A stretch of DNA of 64,000 nt from Bryobacterales bacterium (GTDB lineage Bacteria; Acidobacteriota; Terriglobia; Bryobacterales; Bryobacteraceae): positions 6,088-70,087 of the forward strand of contig PMSX01000384.1 in the NCBI GenBank assembly GCA_003167495.1, read 5' to 3'. Shown in pieces: positions 16,832-26,262 of the stretch. A program made the position numbers and the translations under genes. The first letter of the stretch is position 1. Each line of letters starts with the position of its first letter. Under the pieces are notes generated by a model that had not been told where the DNA came from, ran no database searches, and saw only the letters and a list, made by a program, of their open reading frames with translations.

Positions 16832-17678
16832 ACGCACTTATCGCGGATATTCCGGCAGTCTAACTGAAACCTGGTCGCGCTTTCTTGTAATGTTTCGCTA
16901 TTCGCGGCGCAGTCTATTCCGCTCCAAGCTCATGAACGGATTCTACGCCTTTTGTTTCTTTTTCCCGCTCTTGGCCCTGCTCGGTATCTATGCGAACGAC
17001 CACTTGAGCGCTTTCACCCTTTTCGGGCAGCGCGGCGGGCCGCTCTTTAAAGTTGACGGGAAATTTTTCCTGATGTTCCTCTCAGGTCAGTCTTCGCTTG
17101 CATTTATTCTCACGGCCTTCATTGGCCCGGGCCTCGTCTCGCCCGACTTGGCCAACGGCGCGCTCACTTTGTACCTTTGCCGCCCACTTTCGCGCATTGA
17201 ATATGTGCTCGGCAAGCTGTCGGTCTTGGCGATCGTTCTCTCCTGGATGACTTGGATCCCCGGCCTAATGCTGTTCTTCGTGCAGGCCAGCTTGGCGGGC
17301 TGGGATTGGATGATAAGCAATCTTTGGATTGCCGTCGGCATTGTGCTCGGCTCCTGGATCTGGATTCTTTCGATCTCTTTACTCGCGCTTGCCCTGTCGG
17401 CTTGGGTAAAGTGGCGCATCGCTGCGGGCGCATTGCTGTTGGCCGTTCTGTTTATGGGCGCTGGTTTCTCCGAAGCCATCAATCGAGTACTGCAAACTCA
17501 GCAAGGCTATTTGCTCAACATCTCGAGGCTGATCAATATCGTCTGGCAGGATTTGTTCCATGATTCCGGCGACAGAGCGCTGCCGGCGGGCGAGGCTTGG
17601 TTCGGCCTGCTGGCGTTCGCCGGACTCTGTCTCTACCTGCTGATGAAAAAGATCAGGGCGAACGAGGTGGTGCGTTGA
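16818..17678 (+). CDS. ABC-2 type transporter permease
   Basis: Integral membrane protein of 286 residues with about six hydrophobic helices (near 42-60, 85-110, 130-155, 170-200, 205-222, 258-275). It overlaps the upstream ATPase gene by 14 bases, so the two form a transporter. The loop before helix 3 reads [21 protein letters not shown], typical of ABC-2 permeases. Its stop overlaps the TTG start of the second ATPase. Substrate unknown. Confidence 0.85.
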   Translation: MAVYKRTYRGYSGSLTETWSRFLVMFRYSRRSLFRSKLMNGFYAFCFFFPLLALLGIYANDHLSAFTLFGQRGGPLFKVDGKFFLMFLSGQSSLAFILTAFIGPGLVSPDLANGALTLYLCRPLSRIEYVLGKLSVLAIVLSWMTWIPGLMLFFVQASLAGWDWMISNLWIAVGIVLGSWIWILSISLLALALSAWVKWRIAAGALLLAVLFMGAGFSEAINRVLQTQQGYLLNISRLINIVWQDLFHDSGDRALPAGEAWFGLLAFAGLCLYLLMKKIRANEVVR

Positions 17679-18613
17679 ACGACCAAATCGTTTTGGAAAA
17701 TGTTTCCAAGTTTTACGGCGACGTGTTGGGTGTGAATCGCGTAAACCTTTCTATTCCGCCCGGCATCACCAGTTTGGTTGGTCCCAACGGGTCGGGCAAG
17801 ACGACACTGATGAACCTGATCACCGGTCTGATTCGACCGACCCGAGGGCAATTGAGCGTGCTGGGTCTCACGCCCGACCAGCCCGAAAAGCTCTTCCCAT
17901 TGCTCGGCTACTGCGCACAGTTCGATTCGTTTCCTAAAGGCTTAACCGGCTACGAATTTGTGAACTCCTATTTGCGTTTATCCGGCCGCGACGCAGCCGA
18001 GTGTGACGAACTGGCCTGGCAAGCGATTGATCGCGTTGGGTTGCGCGATGCTGCGAAGCGCAAGGCCGGCGGTTATAGCAAGGGCATGCGGCAACGGATC
18101 AGACTCGCGCAAGCCATTGCCCACAATCCGCGCGTCTTGATTCTGGATGAACCGCTAAACGGCTTAGATCCGCTGGTGCGCTCGGAGACGATTGCTCTTT
18201 TCCGCTCCTTTGCGAAAGAGGGATGCCACGTCCTTCTTTCAAGCCACGTGTTGCACGAAGTGGACATCATCTCAGATCAAGTCATTCTCATGAACGGCGG
18301 CTACATTGTCGCCGAGGGAAATATCAAGGGCGTGCGCAGCGAGATTCAAGAGCAGCCCATGCAGATTGTCATCCGCTGCGATCATCCCAACACGCTGGCG
18401 TCGCGTTTCTTCGAGGAGGACCACATTGTGGAAGTGCGCATGCATCGCGACAAAAAAGGATTGCTCATCAAGACCAGCGATCCGGATCGATTCTTCAACT
18501 TGATGAATCATGTCGCACTGAACGGCCACAAGCTCGAATCGGTGGCGCCCGTGGATGACGACGTGAACTCCGTTTACGAATATCTGATTGGCGGCGAGGA
18601 CGAAGCGCAATGA
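17675..18613 (+). CDS. ABC transporter ATP-binding protein (second copy in operon)
   Basis: Second ABC-2 type ATPase, 312 residues from TTG 17675 (TTGA overlap with the permease stop). The frame is open further upstream to 17597, but that part lies inside the permease and is not ATPase-like; [15 protein letters not shown] begins the family homology. Walker A is GPNGSGKTT (residues ~38-46), the signature [13 protein letters not shown], Walker [14 protein letters not shown], followed by the conserved [10 protein letters not shown]. It pairs with the permease at 18610 (ATGA overlap). Confidence 0.9.
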   Translation: MNDQIVLENVSKFYGDVLGVNRVNLSIPPGITSLVGPNGSGKTTLMNLITGLIRPTRGQLSVLGLTPDQPEKLFPLLGYCAQFDSFPKGLTGYEFVNSYLRLSGRDAAECDELAWQAIDRVGLRDAAKRKAGGYSKGMRQRIRLAQAIAHNPRVLILDEPLNGLDPLVRSETIALFRSFAKEGCHVLLSSHVLHEVDIISDQVILMNGGYIVAEGNIKGVRSEIQEQPMQIVIRCDHPNTLASRFFEEDHIVEVRMHRDKKGLLIKTSDPDRFFNLMNHVALNGHKLESVAPVDDDVNSVYEYLIGGEDEAQ

Positions 18614-19707
18614 CGGCCCTTTGGTGGAAGCAAACGTTAGCCGTCGTGCGGCTCGAAATCAAGAAAACATTTTTCGCCCGGCGCGGCTTATGGATTTACC
18701 TGCTCGCGCTGGCGCCCGTGGCCCTGTTCACTGTTCAGGCGTTGGTAGAGAGAAACTTTCACCTTTTGGAACCTGACACACCGGCTAACGGGCATCTCCT
18801 CACTCAGGAGGAGATGGACGGTATCCATGACGACATGACGCGCGACGAGATTATCGCTCAGCTCGGAGCTCCCTCTTCCTTTCGTAAAAGGACGCTGAGA
18901 CGATTTGACGAAGATGGCAAAAGAATCCTTGTCGAAACGGAAGAGTTGCACTATTACGGCGCGCGCAGTTCTTTGACGCTTGAACTGGACAACGGCGTAT
19001 TGAAAGGCAGAATGTCGAGGGGGCGCCTGACCTTTGGGCAAAACAGCTACATCTTTGCCGGTGTCTTTCAGTTCTTTTTCATTCGCTTGGCTGTATTTTT
19101 CGGCTGCCTGGGCATTTTCGTGAACCTGTTTCGCGGAGAGATGCTCGACAAGAGCCTTCATTACTACTTGCTTTCTCCTATAAGGCGGGAGGTGCTGCTG
19201 GCCGGAAAATATCTAGCCGGAGTATTGGCGGCGAGCGTTATTTTCACCGCCAGCACGGTTTTGCAAATGATGGCCATGTTCTCCGCTTTCGATAGCAACA
19301 CAATTTCGCGCTACTTCAATCAAGACCATGGTTTGTCGCAAGTGGCCGCGTATCTTGGTGTAACAGTTCTCGCCTGCATTGGCTACGGCAGCGTCTTTCT
19401 GGGAGCCGGCTTGCTATTCAGAAACCCAATTTTCCCTGCGGCGGCGGTATTGATTTGGGAGGCTGCAAATCCGCTCCTGCCCGCCCTGCTTAAGAAATTC
19501 AGCGTGATTTACTATCTGAAATCGCTCTGCCCTGTTCAGATTCCTATCGACCCAGGCATGCCCGCCCTCCTCAAAATGCTCGTTTCAAACGGAGATCCTA
19601 TCTCGACCTACCTGGCCGTGTTCGGCTTATTGGCGCTAGCCGTGCTCGCACTCTGGGCCTCTTCGTTGAAAATACGGCGTCTAGAGATCAACTACACGAC
19701 TGAGTAG
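18610..19707 (+). CDS. ABC transporter permease with inserted SmpA/BamE-like domain
   Basis: A 365-residue ABC-2 type permease, last gene of the operon. A first helix (about 20-42) is followed by a soluble insert of ~90 residues (about 55-145) before the remaining five or so helices (from ~148). The insert reads [15 protein letters not shown], then a [19 protein letters not shown] strand pair, which is the pattern of SmpA/OmlA (BamE) small beta domains. Such an insert in an ABC permease is unusual and would face the periplasm. The 3' end overlaps the convergent hldE-like gene by 16 bases. Confidence 0.85.
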   Translation: MTALWWKQTLAVVRLEIKKTFFARRGLWIYLLALAPVALFTVQALVERNFHLLEPDTPANGHLLTQEEMDGIHDDMTRDEIIAQLGAPSSFRKRTLRRFDEDGKRILVETEELHYYGARSSLTLELDNGVLKGRMSRGRLTFGQNSYIFAGVFQFFFIRLAVFFGCLGIFVNLFRGEMLDKSLHYYLLSPIRREVLLAGKYLAGVLAASVIFTASTVLQMMAMFSAFDSNTISRYFNQDHGLSQVAAYLGVTVLACIGYGSVFLGAGLLFRNPIFPAAAVLIWEAANPLLPALLKKFSVIYYLKSLCPVQIPIDPGMPALLKMLVSNGDPISTYLAVFGLLALAVLALWASSLKIRRLEINYTTE

Positions 19708-20975
19708 TCTGGCTTCAGTTGACTGACCAGAGCTTCATTCGTGTGAGATCCGGCAATCACGAGATCCACATAGACCATCGAGGCCAGCAACAATGGTTGG
19801 GTGCCCGTGCTTGCCGTAGCAACAATCAACCGGTCGCACTGCTGGCGCGCTTGTTGAAGAAAGCTGATCGCTGCCGCGTCGATCGATTCGAACGAACAGC
19901 GCGCCAGTCCGACTCGGAGATGCAAACGCCGCCAGAGTCTTACGCGCTGCACCGCTTCCTCCAACGAAACCACGCGCGTATCGGTGGCAAGGGCATCACC
20001 GATCTCCAACTCTGACAGTAACTCTTCCTGGCTCGTTGTCGCGGTGCCCACCTTTGCTACGACAATTCCAGCGGCCACATTGGCAACTCGCATGGCGTCA
20101 GGCATGGACATACCCATGGCGACTCCGGCGGCAAAGGTCGCGGCCACGGTATCGCCTGCGCCCGAAACGTCGAATATCTCGCGCGCCACTGCCGGCAAGG
20201 AAACCGGCGCGGAATCCGGCCGCACTAACATCATTCCCAATGCGCCGCGCGTGACCAGTACCGCGCCAATCCGATGCTGCTTCATCACACTGAGCGCGGC
20301 TGCTTCAACCTCAGACTCGGTCGTTACCGGCAAGTTGGTACCCTCCGCTAGCTCTTGTAAATTGGGCTTCACCAAAGAAGCGCCTTGATAGCGGCTGAAA
20401 CTCCGGCCCTTGGGATCCACGAACACGGGCTTGCCGGATTTGTTCGCGGCGGCGATAAACCGTTCGGCGCGGTTATCGTTCAGCACACCCTTGGCGTAGT
20501 CCGAAAGGATCACGACATCGCAGGCAGGTGCCAGCTTTTCAAATTGCGCCAGCAGTTGAGTGAGGATCTCATCCGCGATCGAATGCGTGCTCTCAATATC
20601 CACCCGAAGCAATTGCTGGCTGCCGGAGATATATCTGGTTTTGACGGAGGTCTTACGGTCCTGATCGGCCACTGTGTGCAGCGCGCAATTCGGCAGCGCA
20701 CTCAGCTCTTCCGCAATGAGCGCGGCCGCGCCATCAGCTCCCACAACAGTGAGCAGCACTGCTTGCGCTCCCAACGAACTCAAATTTCGGACAACGTTTC
20801 CCGCTCCGCCGAGCATGGATCGCTCGTGATGCACCCGCACCACCGGAATCGGCGCTTCCGGCGAAATGCGATTAACATCGCCATAGATAAAGTGGTCGAG
20901 CATCACATCCCCAACACACAACACTTTGGCATTCGCGAAACGCTCGATGAAAGGGATCAGTTCTTGATGATTCAA
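19692..20975 (-). CDS. D-glycero-beta-D-manno-heptose-7-phosphate kinase (HldE-like) with degenerate C-terminal domain
   Basis: PfkB-family sugar kinase, 427 residues from TTG 20975 (MNHQELIPFIERFANAKVLCVGDVM). An ATG at 21035 is also in frame, but it would add a non-family N-terminus overlapping the divergent gene. Family motifs include GDVNRISPEAP near 32-42 and the anion-hole/catalytic GAGD at 272-275. In HldE a nucleotidyltransferase domain follows; here only ~80 residues remain (about 348-427). These keep echoes such as QARQQCDRLIVA and [21 protein letters not shown] but lack the HxGH nucleotide-binding motif (SFESIDAA instead). The kinase should work; ADP-heptose formation by this protein should not. 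Confidence 0.85.
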   Translation of the reverse strand: MNHQELIPFIERFANAKVLCVGDVMLDHFIYGDVNRISPEAPIPVVRVHHERSMLGGAGNVVRNLSSLGAQAVLLTVVGADGAAALIAEELSALPNCALHTVADQDRKTSVKTRYISGSQQLLRVDIESTHSIADEILTQLLAQFEKLAPACDVVILSDYAKGVLNDNRAERFIAAANKSGKPVFVDPKGRSFSRYQGASLVKPNLQELAEGTNLPVTTESEVEAAALSVMKQHRIGAVLVTRGALGMMLVRPDSAPVSLPAVAREIFDVSGAGDTVAATFAAGVAMGMSMPDAMRVANVAAGIVVAKVGTATTSQEELLSELEIGDALATDTRVVSLEEAVQRVRLWRRLHLRVGLARCSFESIDAAAISFLQQARQQCDRLIVATASTGTQPLLLASMVYVDLVIAGSHTNEALVSQLKPDYSVV

Positions 20976-21033
20976 ATCCAGGTTTCCAAGGGGTGAAACA
21001 CGATGATAGCAACGGCCCACTCTCTGCGATAAC

Positions 21034-22056
21034 ATGGTTCGCACTATGTGCGATCTCACTCGCAGAAATCTCCTCTTAAGCACGGCGTTCATGGCCGGCG
21101 CCGCGAAGGCAGCCGATGAAATCAATAGCGCCGTCAACCTTGCCAAAGACGTCTACTTCCATCAAGGCGATCTAGAACACCAGGGCCATTGCAATAATGG
21201 CTGGATCATCTTCAAAGATTACGTGTTGGTCATTGACGCCAACTTCCCGTCCGGAGCGCAGAACATTCTGCCTAAGATCCGGGCGCTGACTCCCAAACCG
21301 ATCCGCTTCGCGTTTGACACACATCACCACGGTGACCATGCCTACGGCAACCAGGTTTGGATCGACAATGGCGCAACACCCGTAGCGCACACCGGTGTGA
21401 TTGAAGAAATGAAGCGCTACGAGACGGGCTATTACGACGACAAGCCCGGCAGATGGGAAGAAGCTGCCAAGGAGCGGCCCGATGTTGCCGCCAGCCATCT
21501 CGCGCCTCCGTCGGTATTGTTTCCACGCGAACTCTATTTCGACGACGGCGAACATCGCGTGGAACTGATTCATCTGGGCGTTGCCCACACACATGGCGAT
21601 GCCATGGCTTGGTTGCCGAAAGAGAAGATTCTGTTCACTGGCGACGCTTGTGTCAACGGCCCTTACAATTTCGTAGGCGACGGCAACATTGAGAAATGGA
21701 TCGCCACGCTCGATGCCGCCAAGAAACTGGGCGCTCAAGCCGTTTGTCCCGGGCACGGTCCGCGCGGCGTTGAAACCGTGCTGGGCGATCAGCAACTTTT
21801 CTTCCAAGAACTGAGCCGCAGTGTCGACCGGCGCGTGAAAGCAAAACAAAGCGCGCGCCAGGTTTTTGAAGCCGTAGGGCAGATCCGCGAACAGATCGTC
21901 GCGCAGCCTCGGATTGCGCGTTACGTCGACAAAGACGGAATCGCAGCCCAGGTTGAGAAGGTTTACAACGAGATGACCGGTAAGAGCTTCCCGCCCGACA
22001 CCAAGACTTCGCACCAGGCGCGCTTGCTGCACCGGCACGCGCACGCTGCCGGATAA
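21034..22056 (+). CDS. MBL-fold metallo-hydrolase, Tat-exported
   Basis: Metallo-beta-lactamase-fold hydrolase of 340 residues. An N-terminal twin-arginine-like signal (TRRNLLLSTAFMAGAAKAAD, residues 9-28) implies export; the real start may be the ATG at 21046. The zinc-binding motif is HHHGDH (97-102), with further ligands in VAHTHGDAMAW, LFTGDACVNG and CPGHGP. It is related to broad-specificity periplasmic MBL hydrolases; substrate unknown. It is divergent from the HldE-like gene and followed 9 bases later by an NTF2-like gene. Confidence 0.88.
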   Translation: MVRTMCDLTRRNLLLSTAFMAGAAKAADEINSAVNLAKDVYFHQGDLEHQGHCNNGWIIFKDYVLVIDANFPSGAQNILPKIRALTPKPIRFAFDTHHHGDHAYGNQVWIDNGATPVAHTGVIEEMKRYETGYYDDKPGRWEEAAKERPDVAASHLAPPSVLFPRELYFDDGEHRVELIHLGVAHTHGDAMAWLPKEKILFTGDACVNGPYNFVGDGNIEKWIATLDAAKKLGAQAVCPGHGPRGVETVLGDQQLFFQELSRSVDRRVKAKQSARQVFEAVGQIREQIVAQPRIARYVDKDGIAAQVEKVYNEMTGKSFPPDTKTSHQARLLHRHAHAAG

Positions 22057-22065
22057 GCTGGGAAC

Positions 22066-22551
22066 ATGAGCGGCAATCTAAGCGAGTTGTGGGAAGAGCA
22101 CACAGCGCACGAATTCAATACCCGGGACACCGAAGCTACCCTTGCCACCATGGTGGAAGACGCCTACGTCAACCACATCCCGGTGATGACTGGCGGCTAT
22201 GGGAAAGAAGCCTTGCGTGCGTTTTACTCGCGGAATTTTATTCCAACCATGCCGCCCGATACCACACTCACCCCTGTTTCTCGGACCATTGGCGAGGACC
22301 AATTGGTAGATGAAATGATTTTCTCGTTCACTCATACGCAAGAAATGCCGTGGATGCTGCCGGGCGTTGCGCCCACCAACAAGAAAGTGGAAATCGCGCT
22401 GGTGGCGATCGTAAAATTCCGCGATGGAAAACTGGCGCACGAACATATTTATTGGGATCAGGCATCGGTACTAAAGCAAATTGGCCTGATCACTGATCCA
22501 TCATTGCCGGTGTTCGGCGTTGAGACTGCGCGTAAGGTTCTTGGGAAGTAA
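22066..22551 (+). CDS. NTF2-like (SnoaL-type) protein
   Basis: Protein of 161 residues with the cone-shaped NTF2/SnoaL fold pattern: N-terminal helix with EEHTAHEFNTRDTEATLATMVEDAYVNHIPV, a middle segment FYSRNFIPTMPP and C-terminal strands KFRDGKLAHEHIYWDQASVLKQIGL. It resembles polyketide-cyclase-like ester cyclases and dehydratases. It lies 9 bases after the MBL hydrolase, probably one transcript. Its last 51 bases overlap the convergent MFS gene. Confidence 0.8.
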   Translation: MSGNLSELWEEHTAHEFNTRDTEATLATMVEDAYVNHIPVMTGGYGKEALRAFYSRNFIPTMPPDTTLTPVSRTIGEDQLVDEMIFSFTHTQEMPWMLPGVAPTNKKVEIALVAIVKFRDGKLAHEHIYWDQASVLKQIGLITDPSLPVFGVETARKVLGK

Positions 22552-23781
22552 CGCGATAGCGATTGCGCCCAGCATGGCGATGCTAAAGATCACCAGCATC
22601 GGAACCTGATAGCTGCCGAAGTGTTGGCGCAGTGCCGAGACGAAATAAGGCAGCCATGTCTGGCCGAGCGTATTTGCCGGAAGAATCACCGCCATCGCGC
22701 GCGCCAGGGTGTTGATGCCGAACTGTTCTGCTGCCATAAGCGGAATGAGCATGTAATCGGCGCCCATCGAAAAGCCAAAAATAACGGAGAACACGTAAAG
22801 CGAACCAGGACGAGTTGGACTCACGGCCAACAACAGCAGAATAGTGGCCACCACCATGAAGTAGGTTGCGGTCATGACGAGCTTCTTCGAGAACAGATCC
22901 GCTAGATGACCGATGGCCAGGCGGCCGACAATGCTCGACCACAGGATCAGTGAGGACGCCGTCGCCCAGGTGGTATTGAGAACGCGCTGATCGCTAAAAC
23001 CGGCGTCACGAAACACGAATTTCATATGCAGGTTGATGGAGCCAATTGCGCCAATAGAGCAAACGCTACCTGCGAGCAACAGCCAAAACGAGCGGCTGTG
23101 GAAAAGATGCGAAAAACTGAAAGGCAGCAAATGCCCGTCTGACGGCGGGTGCGTTGCGCCATCGGGAAATTGGCCAATCTGAGCGGGCGTGTCTTTGAGA
23201 AAGAAAAATGCGAGCGGCCAGGCAAGGAACATAAGGCCACCCAGAATTTTGAGAGCAGTCTGAAAGCCATAATGATCGGTAAGGCCGCGCACCAAGTAAG
23301 CGCCCAGGCCGCCGCACAAGCCAACGCCAACATAAATAGTGCCCATCGCCAAGCCGCGTTTCGCTTTAAACCAATGAGACACGAGAATCTGATGTGGGAT
23401 GGGGCCGGAGAAAAGATACCCTACCGTATAAAGAAAATAGAAGGCGAAATAGAGGAGAAGAGCCCCGTTCATGGTACCGAAGCCCCAAAAAGCCAGGGCC
23501 GTGAACCCAGTACCCGCAATAATAAGTTTTCTCGGACTAAATCTCGGAACGAGAATGGGGCCGACCCATATGGTAAGAAGTGCCGCCACGGGAAACCCAA
23601 AAGTGATCTCTTTTAGGCTCCAATGGAACGATTTTTGGAAGTAATCGTAGAAAAAAGGCACGTTGTAATAGGGAATGCCCACTGCAAGGCCAAAGGTAAG
23701 GAAGGCGGTAGCAACTACATGCCAGCCGTAAAATTTTCCACTTCTGGCGGAATCGTCAGTTTGCGAACTGTTCGTAGTCAT
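22501..23781 (-). CDS. MFS transporter (oxalate/formate antiporter-like)
   Basis: Twelve-helix major facilitator of 426 residues starting FYGWHVVATAFLTFGLAVGIPYYNVPFF, the N-terminal pattern of the OFA (oxalate:formate antiporter)/monocarboxylate-type group. A long central loop (about 210-225) separates the two six-helix halves. Substrate is not clear; a small carboxylate is a reasonable guess. Tail-to-tail overlap of 51 bases with the NTF2-like gene. Confidence 0.88.
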   Translation of the reverse strand: MTTNSSQTDDSARSGKFYGWHVVATAFLTFGLAVGIPYYNVPFFYDYFQKSFHWSLKEITFGFPVAALLTIWVGPILVPRFSPRKLIIAGTGFTALAFWGFGTMNGALLLYFAFYFLYTVGYLFSGPIPHQILVSHWFKAKRGLAMGTIYVGVGLCGGLGAYLVRGLTDHYGFQTALKILGGLMFLAWPLAFFFLKDTPAQIGQFPDGATHPPSDGHLLPFSFSHLFHSRSFWLLLAGSVCSIGAIGSINLHMKFVFRDAGFSDQRVLNTTWATASSLILWSSIVGRLAIGHLADLFSKKLVMTATYFMVVATILLLLAVSPTRPGSLYVFSVIFGFSMGADYMLIPLMAAEQFGINTLARAMAVILPANTLGQTWLPYFVSALRQHFGSYQVPMLVIFSIAMLGAIAIALLPKNLTRSLNAEHRQ

Positions 23782-23938
23782 TTCACCCCGTTTATCTTAG
23801 CGCCCGAATGTCGTAAGCTTGTAGGGCGAAAGTTTTTTTGGGACGATTGCGGCAATAATCAGTCACGAGATTGCTAGCAGCGCGTCTATTTACAGGACGA
23901 TGAACGGGAGTGCTCAAAAAACTCCAAAGGAGATGGTA

Positions 23939-24994
23939 ATGAAACAACAGACTAGGAAATTGTTGAGAGCGGGGTCGGCCATAGCAGCGTTTTCGTTAGC
24001 GGCGTCAACGCTCGCTTTGGGCATGGTCACGCCGAACACGCGGAGCTTCACAGCTGGACAGCAGGTGAAAGTGCAAGGAGTGATTCTCTCGCGCGATGGA
24101 AACTCCATCAAACTCCGCATAGACGATGATTCGATCGGCACGGTTGACCTATCCGACGCGACAAAGATTCAACTGAAGAGTGGGGTGATTTTCCGCCACA
24201 CAAGCAAGATGGATCTAGGGGCGTTGGTGCCGGGACTGCATATCGAAGCACAAGGCAAAGGCAATAACACTGGCGACCTGATCGCCGAGAAGGTCTCTTT
24301 CGATCCGAACTCGATGCGTGCATCACGCCAGATCGATGCTCGCGTTTCTCCGATAGAAGCGAGGACGGGAAGTCTGGAAGGACGCGCGACGGGTTTAGAA
24401 GGCCGTACGACGGGTTTAGAAGGACGTGCCGGTCAGCTGGAAACCAAGCAAGGAGCTTTGGAAGATCAGGAAAAGCAGACGCAGGGTTTGGTTGGACAAG
24501 TCAAAACATCGGCTGACCAGGCCAATCAGGGCGTTGATAAAGTGAACAATCGCGTCTCCGATCTTGATAACTATCAAGTGAAGGATTCGGCCACTGTGTA
24601 TTTCGCGGTGGACCGGGATGTTCTGACTCCCGACGCACAGAAAGACCTCGACGATCTGGCAAAGAAAGCGCAGGCTGAGAAAGGTTACGTGATTGAGGTG
24701 GCGGGTTTTGCCGATACTACCGGCAAACTGTCGCACAACCAGGTATTGAGCGAGCGGCGCGCCAACGCAGTGGTCCGGTACCTTGAGCAGAATGGCGATA
24801 TTCCGATTCACCGCATTCTTCCGCTCGCGGGAATGGGAGTTACTCACGAAGCAGCCGATAACAAGACAAGAGAAGGCCGCAAGATGAATCGCCGGGTGGA
24901 AGTGAAGATCCTGGTGAACCAAGGCGTAGTGGCCGGCAACGCGCAGCCGAGCGGTTCAGCATCCGCAAAACCGCCAAGCGAAGCATCAAAGTAG
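23939..24994 (+). CDS. OmpA family protein with DUF5666-like domain and tandem LEGR repeats
   Basis: Exported protein of 351 residues. ATG 23939 is chosen because AAGGAG (23926-23931) lies 7 bases upstream; the frame is open to 23900. Signal peptide (about 1-29); a small beta domain of DUF5666 type (about 35-120, VKVQGVILSRDGNSIKLRIDD); a coiled-coil linker with 7-residue repeats of type LEGRxTG (about 145-205); and a C-terminal OmpA domain (about 218-330; FAVDRDVLTPDAQ and EGRKMNRRVEVKI). It is probably a peptidoglycan-bound envelope protein. A strong terminator follows. Confidence 0.88.
   Translation: MKQQTRKLLRAGSAIAAFSLAASTLALGMVTPNTRSFTAGQQVKVQGVILSRDGNSIKLRIDDDSIGTVDLSDATKIQLKSGVIFRHTSKMDLGALVPGLHIEAQGKGNNTGDLIAEKVSFDPNSMRASRQIDARVSPIEARTGSLEGRATGLEGRTTGLEGRAGQLETKQGALEDQEKQTQGLVGQVKTSADQANQGVDKVNNRVSDLDNYQVKDSATVYFAVDRDVLTPDAQKDLDDLAKKAQAEKGYVIEVAGFADTTGKLSHNQVLSERRANAVVRYLEQNGDIPIHRILPLAGMGVTHEAADNKTREGRKMNRRVEVKILVNQGVVAGNAQPSGSASAKPPSEASK
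24377..24439 (+). repeat. three tandem 21-base units in the OmpA-like gene
   Basis: Three in-frame 21-base units at 24377-24397, 24398-24418 and 24419-24439, the first two nearly identical and the third diverged. They encode heptads of the form EGRATGL / EGRTTGL / EGRAGQL, extending the coiled-coil linker. Confidence 0.75.
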
Positions 24995-25023
24995 TTGGTT
25001 CCCAAGCGGAAACGATGGCAAAG

Positions 25024-25066
25024 TGGCTGGCTGGGAGCATTCCCCAGCCAGCCATATTTCTTTTAG
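25024..25066 (+). terminator. rho-independent terminator after the OmpA-like gene
   Basis: Perfect 12-bp stem, TGGCTGGCTGGG (25024-25035) with CCCAGCCAGCCA (25043-25054), 7-base loop, followed by a T-rich tail TATTTCTTTTAGTTTT. It ends transcription of the gene stopping at 24994; the opposite strand has no T tract, so it is directional. Confidence 0.85.
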
Positions 25067-26262
25067 TTTTGGCCGCTGATAATGGCGGGCCGGATCGTGT
25101 GAGCGTCGTTCTGAAACAACAGCGGGGCAAAGGCAATCAAGTTGCGCCGCCAGACCATCCAAGTGTGCATACCAGGCGTTTCGATCTGTGTGACGCGCAC
25201 GCCTTTTTGTTTTGTCCACGCTACGATTTTACGGTTCGTAGCAATCAAGCGGTCTTCGGTACCGCAAGCTATCCAAATCAGATGGTATTGGCTGTTAGCG
25301 GTCTCGCTGAGTTGGGGAAAGTCGGCGGCGAGATCGTCGCTGAGCCCGCCCGTGCTGAAGGCGCCAACCCATGAGAATTTATCGGGGCGATTCAAGCCGG
25401 TGAGCAGCGATTCCGAACCGCCCATGGATAAGCCGGCGATGGCGCGCGCATCGCGGCCCGGATCGGTTTTATAGGTGCGATCAACGGCGGGAATCACTTC
25501 ATCAATCAGCGCGGTACGGAAATAATTAAAGTTGCGGTCGCGCAAAGCCGCATTGCCGAAAGGGGAAACACCGGGCGTTGGGTGAACAATTTCAGGAGCG
25601 CCATAGCCAAGCGGCATGACGACGATCATTGGTTTGATCTTGTTCTGCGCGATGAGTGAATCAAGAATGAAGTTCGCTTTGCCGACCGCGGTCCAGGCGC
25701 TGGCGTCGTCGCTATAGCCGTGCAACAGGTAGAGCACCGGATAGCGGATGTTGGCAGCGGGGTCATAACCGGGCGGCGTGTACACATAGAAGTCGCGATT
25801 ATCGCCGACTACGCTCGATTTATAAAAATGGTGATGAATCATACCGTGAGGCACATCGGCCGCTTCCCAGGGGAGCGGCGTAGCGCCCGGCACGTGGACT
25901 ACGTCGGAAAGGCCCATGAGGTTCGGTTTGATGTCGGTGTTGGAAGGATCGAGAAAATGAGTCCCGTCCGCGTCGAAAGAGTAGCCGTAGAGATCGGGAG
26001 CAAGAACCTCCGTTGTGACGCTCCAAACGCCCTGTTCGTCCTTTTGCATGACGAGAGGATCTTTCAGACCTTCAAGAGAAACGGTCACTTTCTGAGCGTT
26101 GGGGTCGAGCAGGCGGAAGGTGACGCGCCCGTCTGAATGAACTTCCGGCGAATTAATGGCCGGATGCGGTTGCTGCGCGGAAACAGCGGCGGCAAGGACG
26201 ACACCGCAGAGGGCGCACGTCGCGAGTTCTTCTAAAAACAAAAGCAGTTTATTCATGAACAC
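25063..26262 (-). CDS. secreted esterase (enterochelin esterase/feruloyl esterase-like)
   Basis: Alpha/beta hydrolase of the esterase D/Fes family, 399 residues. Signal peptide at ~5-29 (VVLAAAVSAQQ). An N-terminal Ig-like/CBM48-type domain (about 45-125; RVTFRLLDPNAQKVTVSLEG). Then the hydrolase domain with LLHGYSDD, nucleophile elbow GLSMGGSES, an acid-containing strand (CGTEDRL) and the catalytic His in PGMHTWMVWRRNL. The domain order is that of secreted carbohydrate/siderophore esterases. The start could also be the Met at 26256. Confidence 0.9.
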   Translation of the reverse strand: MFMNKLLLFLEELATCALCGVVLAAAVSAQQPHPAINSPEVHSDGRVTFRLLDPNAQKVTVSLEGLKDPLVMQKDEQGVWSVTTEVLAPDLYGYSFDADGTHFLDPSNTDIKPNLMGLSDVVHVPGATPLPWEAADVPHGMIHHHFYKSSVVGDNRDFYVYTPPGYDPAANIRYPVLYLLHGYSDDASAWTAVGKANFILDSLIAQNKIKPMIVVMPLGYGAPEIVHPTPGVSPFGNAALRDRNFNYFRTALIDEVIPAVDRTYKTDPGRDARAIAGLSMGGSESLLTGLNRPDKFSWVGAFSTGGLSDDLAADFPQLSETANSQYHLIWIACGTEDRLIATNRKIVAWTKQKGVRVTQIETPGMHTWMVWRRNLIAFAPLLFQNDAHTIRPAIISGQN

